Source: JAVWMQ01 sp036646055 (GTDB taxonomy: Bacteria > Bacillota > Clostridia > Peptostreptococcales > Anaerovoracaceae). Taken from it: DNA of 64,000 bases. Location: assembly GCA_036646055.1 (NCBI GenBank), contig JAVXMY010000004.1, positions 137,953 through 201,952 of the forward strand, given 5' to 3'. The notes under the pieces are model-generated. The model was given only the letters and a program-made list of their open reading frames with translations. It was not told the origin of the DNA and did no database searches. Both the position numbers and the translations under genes were made by a program. Of this stretch, positions 1 through 8,539 are shown piece after piece. Numbering within the stretch: position 1 is the first letter of the stretch; every line of letters starts with the position of its first letter.

Positions 1-35
1 TATGATAGTTTTAATTATCCATTTTAAAAACCTTA

Positions 36-740
36 TCATAAGTTAACACTTCCAATCCAATCAAACAATGGAACTAGAACTATTGGCATGAAAACAGCTG
101 GAACCATATTCATAATTTTAAATTTGCCTAGTCCAATTACATTGAAACACATTGCAACTAAAAGTAAAGATCCTAATACACTTATTTCATTAGTAACTGC
201 TGTGCTTAAATATGGAGCAAAAAAGCCTGCTGTTAGGATGAAAAACCCCTGGTATACAAACACCATTGCTGCAGCAAAAATCACCCCAGCACCAAGTGTT
301 GATGCCAAAAGCACCGAAGGTACAAAGTCCATTATAGACTTAGTAAATAACATCTCATTATTGCCATTTAATCCAGCTTCAAGTGAAGCAATAATGGCCA
401 TTGCGCCTGCACAAAACAAAATAGATGCAGTTACAAAGCCTTCGCTAAACTTACCATGTTCCTCACCTTTGGCGAACTTGTTTTCAAGTATAATCCCTAT
501 ATTATTAACTCTATGATCAAGTTTAAGAACTATACCAATAATCGTTCCAATAACCATAGAAATAATTACTATCATAGGATTGCCACCTTTACCTAATCCT
601 GTAATTCCTATAAATAACACCCCAAAACCCAGGGCCTTCATTATCTGATCATTCCAAGTATCTGGAACTCCTTTTTTGGCAAGTAAACCAATTACTCCGC
701 CAACAACTATAGCTAAAGTATTTACTACTAATCCTAGCAT
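36..740 (-). CDS. DUF554 family membrane protein
   Basis: A 234-residue polytopic inner-membrane protein with about six to seven hydrophobic segments and glycine-rich turns, starting with the motif LGLVVNTLAIVVGG. The length and the N-terminal pattern match the DUF554 (YdfK/YqgA) family, a conserved group of membrane proteins whose transport or other role is not established. The ATG overlaps the stop of the upstream shikimate kinase gene by 7 nt (ATGCTAG), so the two are translationally coupled. No function beyond a membrane location can be inferred, and a link with shikimate kinase is not known from the family. Confidence 0.85.
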   Translation of the reverse strand: MLGLVVNTLAIVVGGVIGLLAKKGVPDTWNDQIMKALGFGVLFIGITGLGKGGNPMIVIISMVIGTIIGIVLKLDHRVNNIGIILENKFAKGEEHGKFSEGFVTASILFCAGAMAIIASLEAGLNGNNEMLFTKSIMDFVPSVLLASTLGAGVIFAAAMVFVYQGFFILTAGFFAPYLSTAVTNEISVLGSLLLVAMCFNVIGLGKFKIMNMVPAVFMPIVLVPLFDWIGSVNL

Positions 741-1249
741 TCTTCAAGCCTTTCTATAACTAATTTCTTTATCTTCTCCATTGAGGTAACAATGTCTAGC
801 CCTGTTGTATCAACAGTTAAATGGGCATATTTCTCATAAAGTGGAATTCGTTCATCATAAAGATCTTTTAGACTTTGGCCTGGAGCTAGTGAAATACCTC
901 TTTTAACCACATCTCCAACTCGTCTTTCAATTTCTTCGTATCCTAGTTTAATATAACAAACTAACCCTAATTCTCTAAAATGGTTCATAGCCTTAGGTCC
1001 ATATATTACACTTCCACCTGTAGCTATAACAGTACCATTATCATTTATTTCACAATTATCTTCTTCCTCAATTTTATTAAATTCTTCATTACCAACTTCT
1101 GCAATAATATCACAAAGAAGTTTACCTCTCTTTTCTTGAATAAAAAGATCAGAATCAATAAATCTATATCCTAGAGTTTTGGCAAGCACAACACCTACTG
1201 TACTTTTACCACACCCCGGCATCCCTATAAGTATAACACTTTTTTTCAT
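734..1249 (-). CDS. aroK: Shikimate kinase
   Basis: A 171-residue cytosolic enzyme that phosphorylates shikimate to shikimate 3-phosphate with ATP, in the chorismate pathway. The P-loop GMPGCGKST lies near residues 8-16. The FIDSD substrate-binding motif (near residue 31) and the glycine-rich ATGGS segment (near residue 76) are both present, as in AroK/AroL. The length is normal for the family. It is an isolated aro gene here: neighbours are an ABC exporter upstream and the overlapping DUF554 membrane protein downstream, not other aromatic biosynthesis genes. The start is the ATG preceded by a GGGAAG-type ribosome site. Confidence 0.93.
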   Translation of the reverse strand: MKKSVILIGMPGCGKSTVGVVLAKTLGYRFIDSDLFIQEKRGKLLCDIIAEVGNEEFNKIEEEDNCEINDNGTVIATGGSVIYGPKAMNHFRELGLVCYIKLGYEEIERRVGDVVKRGISLAPGQSLKDLYDERIPLYEKYAHLTVDTTGLDIVTSMEKIKKLVIERLEEC

Positions 1250-1276
1250 AAAAATCTTCCCTTTCTTAATGAATAT

Positions 1277-4201
1277 TTAGTCATTTGCCTTCATTGATGA
1301 AGCCATATCTATGTCTTTAATTTTTTTACCCATAATAAGGTTTACAAACAGTGTAAAGAGTACTGTCAAAATAGCTGCAAGAACAAAACTAATTAAAGAA
1401 ATGCTTCGTCCAAACATAATCCCTCCAACCTCAGCTGTTCTAATAACAAATTGGTGAAGCATAATTCCAAGAGGAACTCCAAAAACAATACCGATATAAC
1501 TTAGAATATTAATCTCTCTAAATATATATGATGCCACTTCTCTCTGATAGAATCCTAACACTTTTATGGTTGCAAGTTCCTTCTTACGCTCACAAATATT
1601 AACGTTTGTAAGGTTATATAAAACTATAACAGCCAACGCTCCCGCTGCAACAATTAGCACATAAATAATATAGTCTATATTCTTAACAGAGTCCGAAAAT
1701 GTTTCTTCTATATCCTTTGATGAGTTTACAAAAATCGCGCCTTCCTGCTTTAACAAGTATTCGGTAATTTCATCAGATGTGTAACCTTCATCATAGTTGC
1801 CCATTGCAATCATACTATTATACTTAATGTTTCTATTGTATGCTTCATTGAAATAATCTTCACTAAAATAGCAAAAACTGTCTACATAGTTTTCAGATAT
1901 ACCAGTTACCTTAACCTTAGCTTGGTTACCACTATTATCAACAACCGTAACACTATCACCTATGGAAATACCCAGAATTTCGCAGGTTTTTTCCGTTATA
2001 ATTACTCCTTCATTTGTAAGTTTATATTCTTGGTGAGATTTTCTATCTCTTAGAGTAACAAACTTACCAAATTCTTCAGGATCTTTAACAATTTTAAGTG
2101 TAACATCTTCATTGCTTTTAGAAGATTTAACTTTACCTGCTTCATCTCTTAGATACTGATAATCTGTAATATATTTGCTGCTAGGTTTGAAGTCTTCTTT
2201 ATCCAAAAGGATTGTATAATCATAGTTATATAGTTCTCCATATTGAAGTCCTACTATGTTTCCAATTGAGCCTTTAACGCCAAAGCCTGTTACTAACAGT
2301 GCGAAGCAGCCTGCAATACCAATAATGGTCATTAGGAACCTCTTCTTGTATCTAAATAGATTTCTAAGTGTTACCTTACGAGTAAACTTGAGTCTTGACC
2401 AAATTGGTGTAATTCTTTCAAGGAATATTCTCTTTCCTGCAGGTGGTGCTTTTGGCAGTAACAAGGATGCAGGTTTTTCTTTTAGTTCCTGTCTACAGGC
2501 TAAATATGATGTAAGTAGTATACATGCTATAATTGCTGCTGTTACCCATACACTTATTATTGGTATAAATTTTATTGTTGTAGGCGGTAAATTATACATC
2601 ATAGCATAGGCGCCACTAATTACCTTAGGGAAAATATAAAATCCTATTGCCTGGCCTACTACACTTCCTATGATTGTAGCTAATAATCCATAGCCTAAAT
2701 AGTAGTTTCTAATAACCTTATTATCGTAACCCAAAGACTTTAAACAACCAATTTGAGAACGTTCTTCTTCTATCATTCTGGTCATTGTTGTTAATGCAAC
2801 TAGTGCGGCAACTAAAAAGAAGAAAATTGGAAACAACTTAGCTATGGCAGCAATTTTATCTACATCTTTTTCAAAGTTAGATATGCCTATATTGTCTAAT
2901 CTATCATTAATTATCCATTTGGAGTTGTCAATATCTTTGACTTTTTCTTTTGCATTTTCTATTTCTTTTGCTGCTTTGGCAAATTCTTTATCAGCTTTTT
3001 CTTTATTAATGTTATATGTTTCATATCCATTATTAATAACTTTGGTAGCTGTTATTAGGCTTTTTTCTTGGTTTTCTAAGTAGTTATATTTATTTTCAAT
3101 TTCTACTTTACCAGCTGCAATTTGTTCTCTTCCCTTATCATATTCAGCTATTTGTTTCTTCACTTGGTCTGTTACAGGATATCCAGCTTCCAAAGCTTTT
3201 TTGGCTTCTTCAATTTGAGGTGCAACTTTATCTAGTTTATTTTCCTGATTTATTAATTTAGCTTTGGCAAGATCTAAGTCTTTTCTCCCCTTTGCTATTT
3301 CATTAAAACCCTTATTTACTTCTGCTTTATTACTGTTTAATTCAGCCTTGGCTTTAGCTAGTTCATTATAGGCTTTATCTTTTTCATTTTTAAGTTTGTT
3401 TTCTTCTTTTTGGATTTTCTTTAACTGAGTATTTTTAACTTCTTCAGCTCTTTCCTTTGATTGAACATTTCCTAAAGCTTTTAAATCATCTTCATTTTTT
3501 TTGATTACATTATCTATATATTCATCTGAATAGGTATCTATTGCACTATCCTTTTGGGCTGTAGCATAAATCGTTGTAAATGTTTTTCTTTCCTTTTGTG
3601 GCATTACATACATGCCAAGGGTTATTCTACCTGAACCTACATTAGTAACATCACCAAACTCTGAAATATAAAAGGATGATTTGACAATTCCAACAGTTTT
3701 ATAGGTTTTGTCTGATTCTTTGTCTTTATACTTCATTCCATGTTTGCCTTTGTATGAATACATGTTTGGAACTTCCACAACACATTCATCTTTGGTCTTT
3801 GGCATCCTACCATCTACAAGAACCAAATCGTTAAGATCTGTCTTCAGTCTGCCATTTTGGAAGTTTTTTTCCATAAGACGAGTTGTAAGGCTTTCTTTGT
3901 TTTCATCCTCAAAAATCATATCTTTTTGATATATTAACTCTGTTTTGTCTATATATTTCTCATTTTGCAAAGCTTCTTGGTCACTATCTGTAACTCCCAA
4001 AGTTCCACGCACCATAAAATCATAGGTCTTGTTTTCTCTATAATAATCATTTGCGCTCATTAGCATATCCGGCGCTGTGGCCATAAGTCCAGCCAAAAAT
4101 CCGGTTCCAAGAGCAACTATACTTACTATAGACAAAAACCTACTAAGACTCTTTTTGATTCCTCTTCGGGACATTTTCATAAAAGCCTTGTTCACTACCA
4201 C
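1277..4201 (-). CDS. FtsX-family ABC transporter permease with central coiled coil
   Basis: A 974-residue permease. One N-terminal membrane helix (about 20-44) is followed by an extracytoplasmic MacB-like domain and then a long Lys/Glu/Ala-rich coiled coil (about 235-430). A first FtsX block of three helices (about 455-600), another helix near 640 with a second extracytoplasmic domain, and a second FtsX block (about 850-965) complete it. This two-FtsX layout is that of large Firmicutes permeases working with a LolD/MacB-type ATPase, which is encoded just upstream with a 7-nt overlap. The start is uncertain: GTG at 4201 has the best ribosome-site spacing, but a GTG two codons later is possible. 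The substrate is unknown; peptides, lipids or drugs are all possible. Confidence 0.88.
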   Translation of the reverse strand: MVVNKAFMKMSRRGIKKSLSRFLSIVSIVALGTGFLAGLMATAPDMLMSANDYYRENKTYDFMVRGTLGVTDSDQEALQNEKYIDKTELIYQKDMIFEDENKESLTTRLMEKNFQNGRLKTDLNDLVLVDGRMPKTKDECVVEVPNMYSYKGKHGMKYKDKESDKTYKTVGIVKSSFYISEFGDVTNVGSGRITLGMYVMPQKERKTFTTIYATAQKDSAIDTYSDEYIDNVIKKNEDDLKALGNVQSKERAEEVKNTQLKKIQKEENKLKNEKDKAYNELAKAKAELNSNKAEVNKGFNEIAKGRKDLDLAKAKLINQENKLDKVAPQIEEAKKALEAGYPVTDQVKKQIAEYDKGREQIAAGKVEIENKYNYLENQEKSLITATKVINNGYETYNINKEKADKEFAKAAKEIENAKEKVKDIDNSKWIINDRLDNIGISNFEKDVDKIAAIAKLFPIFFFLVAALVALTTMTRMIEEERSQIGCLKSLGYDNKVIRNYYLGYGLLATIIGSVVGQAIGFYIFPKVISGAYAMMYNLPPTTIKFIPIISVWVTAAIIACILLTSYLACRQELKEKPASLLLPKAPPAGKRIFLERITPIWSRLKFTRKVTLRNLFRYKKRFLMTIIGIAGCFALLVTGFGVKGSIGNIVGLQYGELYNYDYTILLDKEDFKPSSKYITDYQYLRDEAGKVKSSKSNEDVTLKIVKDPEEFGKFVTLRDRKSHQEYKLTNEGVIITEKTCEILGISIGDSVTVVDNSGNQAKVKVTGISENYVDSFCYFSEDYFNEAYNRNIKYNSMIAMGNYDEGYTSDEITEYLLKQEGAIFVNSSKDIEETFSDSVKNIDYIIYVLIVAAGALAVIVLYNLTNVNICERKKELATIKVLGFYQREVASYIFREINILSYIGIVFGVPLGIMLHQFVIRTAEVGGIMFGRSISLISFVLAAILTVLFTLFVNLIMGKKIKDIDMASSMKAND

Positions 4202-4896
4202 TCAATCCTTTCTATTGGAATTGGGGAGTCATTAATTTCAGTGCTGACTGCCTTACCATTTTTAATAAAAATCACTCTGTCTGCCATGGCTTTAATTGCC
4301 TGGTTATGAGTTATTACTATTACTGTTTTACCTGTCTTCTTACATGTTTCGTATAGAAGTTTCAATATTGTTTTGCCTGTATTATAGTCAAGGGCTCCAG
4401 TTGGTTCATCACAAAGTAGAATCTTTGGATTCTTGGCAATAGCTCTTGCTATTGAAACTCTTTGTTGCTCCCCTCCACTTAACTGACTTGGGAAGTTATT
4501 TAACCTATGGGTCAATCCCACATCTTCTAGTACCTCTTTGCTATCTAATGGTTCTTTAGAAATTTCAGATGCTAATTCTACGTTTTCTAAGGCAGTTAGA
4601 TTTTGTACTAAATTATAAAATTGAAATACAAAACCAACATCATATCTTCTATAAGATGTAAGTTTTCTTTCACTATAATTACTAATGGTTTTGCCATCTA
4701 AAATAACCTTCCCACTAGTGCTACTATCCATACCACCTAAAATGTTTAATAGAGTTGTTTTACCAGCTCCAGAAGGTCCTACAATTACGCAAAACTCACC
4801 TTTTTCTATTTCTAGATTTAAGTTATCTAAGGCATATATTTTTTGTTCACCCATTTGATAAAACTTATTCACATTTTCAAATTTAATATAAGACAT
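4195..4896 (-). CDS. ABC transporter ATP-binding protein (LolD/MacB type)
   Basis: A 233-residue ATPase that powers the FtsX-type permease encoded next. It shows Walker A (GPSGAGKTT, about 41-49), the Q-loop, the signature LSGGEQQR (about 139-146), Walker B (ILLCDEP, about 158-164) and the switch histidine in VITHN. The family member type is the mechanotransmission exporter ATPase (MacB, LolD, BceA). No two-component system of the BceRS type lies beside it, so antibiotic-peptide sensing cannot be claimed. Its stop overlaps the permease start, indicating a two-gene operon. Confidence 0.93.
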   Translation of the reverse strand: MSYIKFENVNKFYQMGEQKIYALDNLNLEIEKGEFCVIVGPSGAGKTTLLNILGGMDSSTSGKVILDGKTISNYSERKLTSYRRYDVGFVFQFYNLVQNLTALENVELASEISKEPLDSKEVLEDVGLTHRLNNFPSQLSGGEQQRVSIARAIAKNPKILLCDEPTGALDYNTGKTILKLLYETCKKTGKTVIVITHNQAIKAMADRVIFIKNGKAVSTEINDSPIPIERIEW

Positions 4897-4989
4897 TTGT
4901 GACCTCCATATACTACAATAATTATATAGGTTTTGAATCCTATATGCAATAAAAAGCCTACAATAGATCTACTTATTAAACTAAAAAAA

Positions 4990-5019
4990 GATAAGCCCTG
5001 GTGTAACCAAAAACTTATC
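4990..5019 (-). terminator. Rho-independent terminator after the hemolysin III gene
   Basis: Read on the minus strand, GATAAG pairs with CTTATC, with an inner TGGT/ACCA helix, and a run of six T follows the 3' arm. It lies 31 nt after the stop of the hemolysin III gene and separates that gene from the ABC operon. Confidence 0.65.
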
Positions 5020-5049
5020 CTTTAGACATATCTAATTAATACCTCTTAG

Positions 5050-5700
5050 TTATTTTAAATTCATTACTGAAATAATGTGCATTAGTGATCCAATCATAAT
5101 AAACACATGGAATATCTCATGGAAACCAAACTTTTTAAACCAATTAGGCTTCTTAAGTATATACATTACCGCTCCAGTTGTATATGATATACCCCCAAGT
5201 GCTAGAAATATAATTGTTAATGTTGGCAATGATGCAAGGGATTTAATATCAAATATTATTGCCCAGCCCATTAATATATAAATTGAAGTATAAAGCCATC
5301 TAGGCGCACTAAGCCAACAAATCTTAACAATAATTCCTATTAAGGCAAATCCCCAAATAATGCCAAGGTAAATGAAAGATTTTGGTTCAGGCATACCATT
5401 ATATAGAATTGGTGTATATGAACCTGCAATTAAAACGTAAATCATAGAGTGATCAAGTTTCCTAAGCCTTGTATACACCTGCTCATTTCCATTTGAATAG
5501 TGATATATTGCACTACATGAATAAAGAGCTATAAGGGATAGTCCAAAGACTACATATGATAGTAATGTTCCAAAACCTAAGTCTCCTACTACTATGTAAT
5601 TAATAATCATATATGCTGTTGCGAATACAGATAGTATCGCTCCTAAGAAGTGAGTTTTAAAACTCCATTCATCTCTAGGGTTTTGTAAAATTTTAGTCAT
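5050..5700 (-). CDS. Hemolysin III / YqfA family membrane protein
   Basis: A 216-residue seven-helix membrane protein of the PAQR-related hemolysin III (TrhA/YqfA) family. Typical landmarks are present: the N-terminal DEWSFKTHFLGA block, SAIYHYS near residue 64, KLDHSMIY near residue 82, and the C-terminal HEIFHVFIMIGSLMH. These histidines and acidic residues form the presumed metal site of the family. Members are linked to membrane-lipid homeostasis rather than proven haemolysis. A near-consensus promoter precedes it and a terminator follows it, so it is a single-gene unit divergent from the DUF1836 gene. Confidence 0.92.
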   Translation of the reverse strand: MTKILQNPRDEWSFKTHFLGAILSVFATAYMIINYIVVGDLGFGTLLSYVVFGLSLIALYSCSAIYHYSNGNEQVYTRLRKLDHSMIYVLIAGSYTPILYNGMPEPKSFIYLGIIWGFALIGIIVKICWLSAPRWLYTSIYILMGWAIIFDIKSLASLPTLTIIFLALGGISYTTGAVMYILKKPNWFKKFGFHEIFHVFIMIGSLMHIISVMNLK

Positions 5701-5789
5701 TTAATATCTCTCTTTCATTTTCTTATTCATAATATATAATATATCTTAAACTTAACTGTTTTTAGATATGTTACAATCTAGTTTTCATT

Positions 5790-5818
5790 ATTATATTACA
5801 TAGTTATTGCTTTGTCAA
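5790..5818 (-). promoter_or_regulatory. SigA-type promoter of the hemolysin III gene
   Basis: On the minus strand there is a TTGACA -35 (5818-5813), a 17-nt spacer and a TATAAT -10 (5795-5790), a perfect match to the housekeeping consensus. The untranslated leader would be about 85 nt long. No riboswitch fold was recognised in that leader. Confidence 0.75.
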
Positions 5819-5823
5819 ATCTG

Positions 5824-5852
5824 TTTACAACAATTATCAAATATAGTATAAT
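5824..5852 (+). promoter_or_regulatory. SigA-type promoter of the DUF1836-dacA operon
   Basis: A TTTACA -35 (5824-5829) and a TATAAT -10 (5847-5852) are separated by 17 nt, 54 nt upstream of the DUF1836 ATG. It is back-to-back with the hemolysin III promoter. Confidence 0.65.
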
Positions 5853-5906
5853 AAATTTTAACACAAATAATTAATTTAAGTAAAAGGAATTTAAGGTTAA
5901 AAAGTT

Positions 5907-6416
5907 ATGGATAAATTAAAAGAATACAAAGAAATGTTTAAAGAAATTAGACCTATGGATTGGCATATGATACCTGATATAGATTTATATATGGATCAGG
6001 TTATATCATTTATGGAACGACAGCATATTGGCTTAAGTCTAGAGGAAAGTCTTACCTCTTCTATGGTAAATAACTACGTTAAGCAGGGATTATTACCAAG
6101 AGCTACTGGTAAGAGATATAATAGAGACCACATTGCATACTTAACTGCAATATGTTTACTAAAGCAAGTCACTACAGTTTCCGAAACCAAAAGCCTACTA
6201 GATACTCAATTAGAAGACATTTCCATTAAGAATTTTTATGAAAAATACACACATATTCTTGACAAGGAGTTTAATAATGTAGATACTAAAATAGGCGAAA
6301 GTGATAACAAAAAACAACTTAGCGAAATCGCTTTAGAGCTAGCAATTTCAAGTTATGCAAGCAAGTTAGCTTGTGAGTGTATACTCAAATATATCGCCCA
6401 GAAAGACGAGGAATAA
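5907..6416 (+). CDS. DUF1836 domain-containing protein
   Basis: A 169-residue cytosolic protein. The region from about residue 40 to 130 carries the DUF1836 pattern, including the segment NNYVKQGLLPRATGKRYNRDH, which resembles the wing/recognition part of a MerR-like helix-turn-helix, followed by a LTAICLLKQ helix. The family is common in Firmicutes and is presumed to be regulatory, but its targets are not known. The ATG has an AAGG ribosome site 10 nt upstream. Only 3 nt separate its stop from the TTG of the carboxypeptidase gene, so the two are co-expressed. Confidence 0.82.
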   Translation: MDKLKEYKEMFKEIRPMDWHMIPDIDLYMDQVISFMERQHIGLSLEESLTSSMVNNYVKQGLLPRATGKRYNRDHIAYLTAICLLKQVTTVSETKSLLDTQLEDISIKNFYEKYTHILDKEFNNVDTKIGESDNKKQLSEIALELAISSYASKLACECILKYIAQKDEE

Positions 6417-6419
6417 TTT

Positions 6420-7766
6420 TTGAACAAATTGAGCAATCAATCTCTAAAACAGAATACATTTGTAGGCAGATTTCTTTTAATGATTTTAATACTTATGGTC
6501 CTTCTTGTAACTATGTTTAACTTTAACCTAGACTGGGTTTATAGTAAGGATACAAAAACAAAAGAAGTTAAGCTTCCTAAGGTTAATAGCGCTTCTGCCA
6601 TTGTGATTAATTCCAAAAATGGAGCACTACTATATGACAAAGACAAGGATAAGCGTATTTATCCGGCAAGCACAACTAAAGTTCTAACTGCAATTGTAGC
6701 TATAGAAAATGGTAAACTTGATGATGTAATAACTGTTTCTGAAAACGCACTTAAAGGTATGGAAAAAGGTGGAGCTCATATTGCTCTTGATGCTGGCGAA
6801 GAAATTACGTTAAACAATGCTCTTTATGGCCTGCTTATGGCTTCTGCCAATGAATGTGCCATTGCAATTGCTGAACATATTTCAGGTACAGAAGAAGAAT
6901 TTGCTAAATTAATGAACAAAAAGGCTGCAGATCTTGGTCTTACTGATTCAAACTTTACAAATGCAAGTGGTCTTTTTAACAAGAATCACTACTCAACTGC
7001 CCACGACCTAGCAATGATTACAAGTTATGCTATTAAAAATCCGGATTTTTTAAGAATCTTCAGTACCCTATCCTATACTATTCCACCATCAAATATTGAT
7101 AAAGAGCCAAAGTTAATAAATAATGGTCACAGAATGGTTAAATTAAAAAGTTGGGAATACCATGGTGTTGTTGGTGGCAAACGTGGATTTATTACAGAAT
7201 CTAAATTTAATCTTATAACTTATGCTAATAGAGACGATATGGGACTTATTACTGTAACAACTAAGGGTGACTCTGAACGAGTAAATCTAGAAGACACAAA
7301 GAATTTATTTGATTATTTTTACAAGAACTATAAACTAGTTTATCTACCTGAAAAAATTAATGATACGCCAATTGAAGACAATTTAAATGGAGACAACAGA
7401 ATACTTGCTGCTTCAACTTATAACAAAGATGATTTAACTGGAATAATTGCTAAAACTGCAGATAAGGACCAAATTAAAGGTTCAATAAAGACTAAGGAAA
7501 AGTTAGACTACCCTATTAATAAGGGAGAAAAAACTGGTGAAATTATATATACTTTAGATAATGAACCTGTTTCAATTGTCCCCTTAGTAGCCAAAGAAGA
7601 AATTAAATCTAATAAATATTTAGTATTAATTAAGTATTTATTAATGGGCCTTGCTGTTATATTACTTATATTTGCCCTTATATTAGGAATTCTAATTATT
7701 AGAGCTAAACGAATAAAAAGACGTAATGCTGCAATAATTGCAAAGCGACGCAAAAATAGATTATAA
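6420..7766 (+). CDS. D-alanyl-D-alanine carboxypeptidase (S11 family PBP)
   Basis: A 448-residue membrane-anchored penicillin-binding protein that trims terminal D-Ala from peptidoglycan stems. An N-terminal helix (about 15-36) exports it. The SxxK motif is STTK near residue 79, and SAN near residue 142 supplies SxN. The third motif reads K-R-G near residue 254, not the usual K-T-G. After a C-terminal PBP5-like region comes a second membrane helix (about 400-425) and a very basic tail. The start is TTG at 6420, placed 6 nt after GAGGAA that sits inside the upstream stop region. The two membrane segments are unusual, since most S11 enzymes end in an amphipathic anchor. Confidence 0.88.
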   Translation: MNKLSNQSLKQNTFVGRFLLMILILMVLLVTMFNFNLDWVYSKDTKTKEVKLPKVNSASAIVINSKNGALLYDKDKDKRIYPASTTKVLTAIVAIENGKLDDVITVSENALKGMEKGGAHIALDAGEEITLNNALYGLLMASANECAIAIAEHISGTEEEFAKLMNKKAADLGLTDSNFTNASGLFNKNHYSTAHDLAMITSYAIKNPDFLRIFSTLSYTIPPSNIDKEPKLINNGHRMVKLKSWEYHGVVGGKRGFITESKFNLITYANRDDMGLITVTTKGDSERVNLEDTKNLFDYFYKNYKLVYLPEKINDTPIEDNLNGDNRILAASTYNKDDLTGIIAKTADKDQIKGSIKTKEKLDYPINKGEKTGEIIYTLDNEPVSIVPLVAKEEIKSNKYLVLIKYLLMGLAVILLIFALILGILIIRAKRIKRRNAAIIAKRRKNRL

Positions 7767-7807
7767 AAAAATAACTATACCAACAGTCTAGTGATTTTTT
7801 AATTTAA

Positions 7808-8248
7808 TTATTTCATACAGCGCTTATCCATCTTCTTAATCTTATCAGACAATGCTTGTAACTCTGACTTGGATAATTCAGGTAAATGTTCAAGCTGATC
7901 AAAAAACTCTGTAACAGTTTCGTTTTCAGCAACTTTAATTATTTCCATATAATAACTTACAACAATTGCAGGTATCATTCCAACTAGTAGCAAAGTGTAT
8001 AATGAAATAAAGATGGAAATTATTCTGCCAATAGCAGTTATGGCTACAAAGTCACCAAAACCAATGGTAACTCCCATAGTATAACAATACCATACAGCAT
8101 CTCCAAAACGCTCAAAGCCTGGCTCAATAAAATACAAAAGTCCAGATGCACAAAGAATAGTAAATACATACCCCATTATTATTTTATCTGCTTTAGTTCT
8201 TTGTAAAATTGACCAAAGCATTCTTAATCTTCTTTTTTGCTTTTTCAT
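7808..8248 (-). CDS. Two-helix potassium channel
   Basis: A 146-residue ion channel subunit with two membrane helices (about 24-42 and 74-100) flanking a pore loop whose selectivity filter is TIGFGD. This is the minimal KcsA/Kch-type pore-forming layout (Ion_trans_2). The C-terminal tail of about 45 residues is acidic and helical and is too short to be an RCK nucleotide-binding domain, so gating by TrkA-type domains is not expected. The basic N-terminus (KKQKRRLRM) fits a cytosolic start. It is transcribed toward the S11 carboxypeptidase gene; no strong terminator was seen between them. Confidence 0.88.
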   Translation of the reverse strand: MKKQKRRLRMLWSILQRTKADKIIMGYVFTILCASGLLYFIEPGFERFGDAVWYCYTMGVTIGFGDFVAITAIGRIISIFISLYTLLLVGMIPAIVVSYYMEIIKVAENETVTEFFDQLEHLPELSKSELQALSDKIKKMDKRCMK

Positions 8249-8261
8249 AAAACCCTCTCAA

Positions 8262-8445
8262 AAAATACCCGGGATGCCGTTTGGTCGCATAATTCACGCC
8301 CTTAAGTTAATAAAGGGGGATTCCTCTCTCATGGTTCTGTCTTCCACTCTAAGGAGGCTTGACATAGTCAATCGAATCTGGATTCCAAGAATAATATGTA
8401 GGTTGAATTAAGCGTCCATAACAAACACCCTAGGCATCTATTTCT
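8262..8445 (-). ncRNA. ssrS: Probable 6S RNA
   Basis: This 291-nt gap between the K+ channel and yebC has no credible ORF on either strand. On the minus strand the ends form a closing helix (GATGCC with GGCATC, then GTTTG with CAAAC). A second long helix follows (CGCTTAATTCA with TGAATTATGCG, one mismatch), enclosing a large open region. The 3' side of that region carries a small CCCTT/AAGGG hairpin, and the apical part carries TTGAC/GTCAA. This long rod with a central bubble, about 180 nt long and ending in a T-run, is the architecture of 6S RNA, which binds the housekeeping RNA polymerase. The identification is by fold, not by alignment. Confidence 0.6.
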
Positions 8446-8451
8446 ATAACT

Positions 8452-8457
8452 ATTATA
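8452..8457 (-). promoter_or_regulatory. -10 element of the 6S-like RNA promoter
   Basis: A TATAAT hexamer on the minus strand lies about 7 nt before the likely 5' end of the structured RNA. No good -35 hexamer was seen at the proper distance. Confidence 0.5.
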
Positions 8458-8490
8458 CCACGAATTCCAAAAAATATTCTTACAAAAACC

Positions 8491-8513
8491 TAAAAAAGCA
8501 ACTTTTTGTTGCT
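8491..8513 (-). terminator. Terminator after yebC
   Basis: On the minus strand AGCAAC pairs with GTTGCT around an A-rich loop and is followed by six T. It lies 27 nt after the yebC stop and insulates the 6S-like RNA promoter. Confidence 0.8.
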
Positions 8514-8539
8514 CTTTTATGGATTATAAATATTAATAA

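Noticed and set aside
1..40. Inverted repeat TATGATA/TATCATA at the window start as a terminator
   Set aside because: The arms are only 7 nt of A/T-rich sequence around a long loop, one arm overlaps the coding end and no T-run follows.
88..516. 142-residue plus-strand ORF
   Set aside because: It lies antisense inside the DUF554 membrane protein gene, has no ribosome site and no recognisable motif; the minus-strand frame has clear family features.
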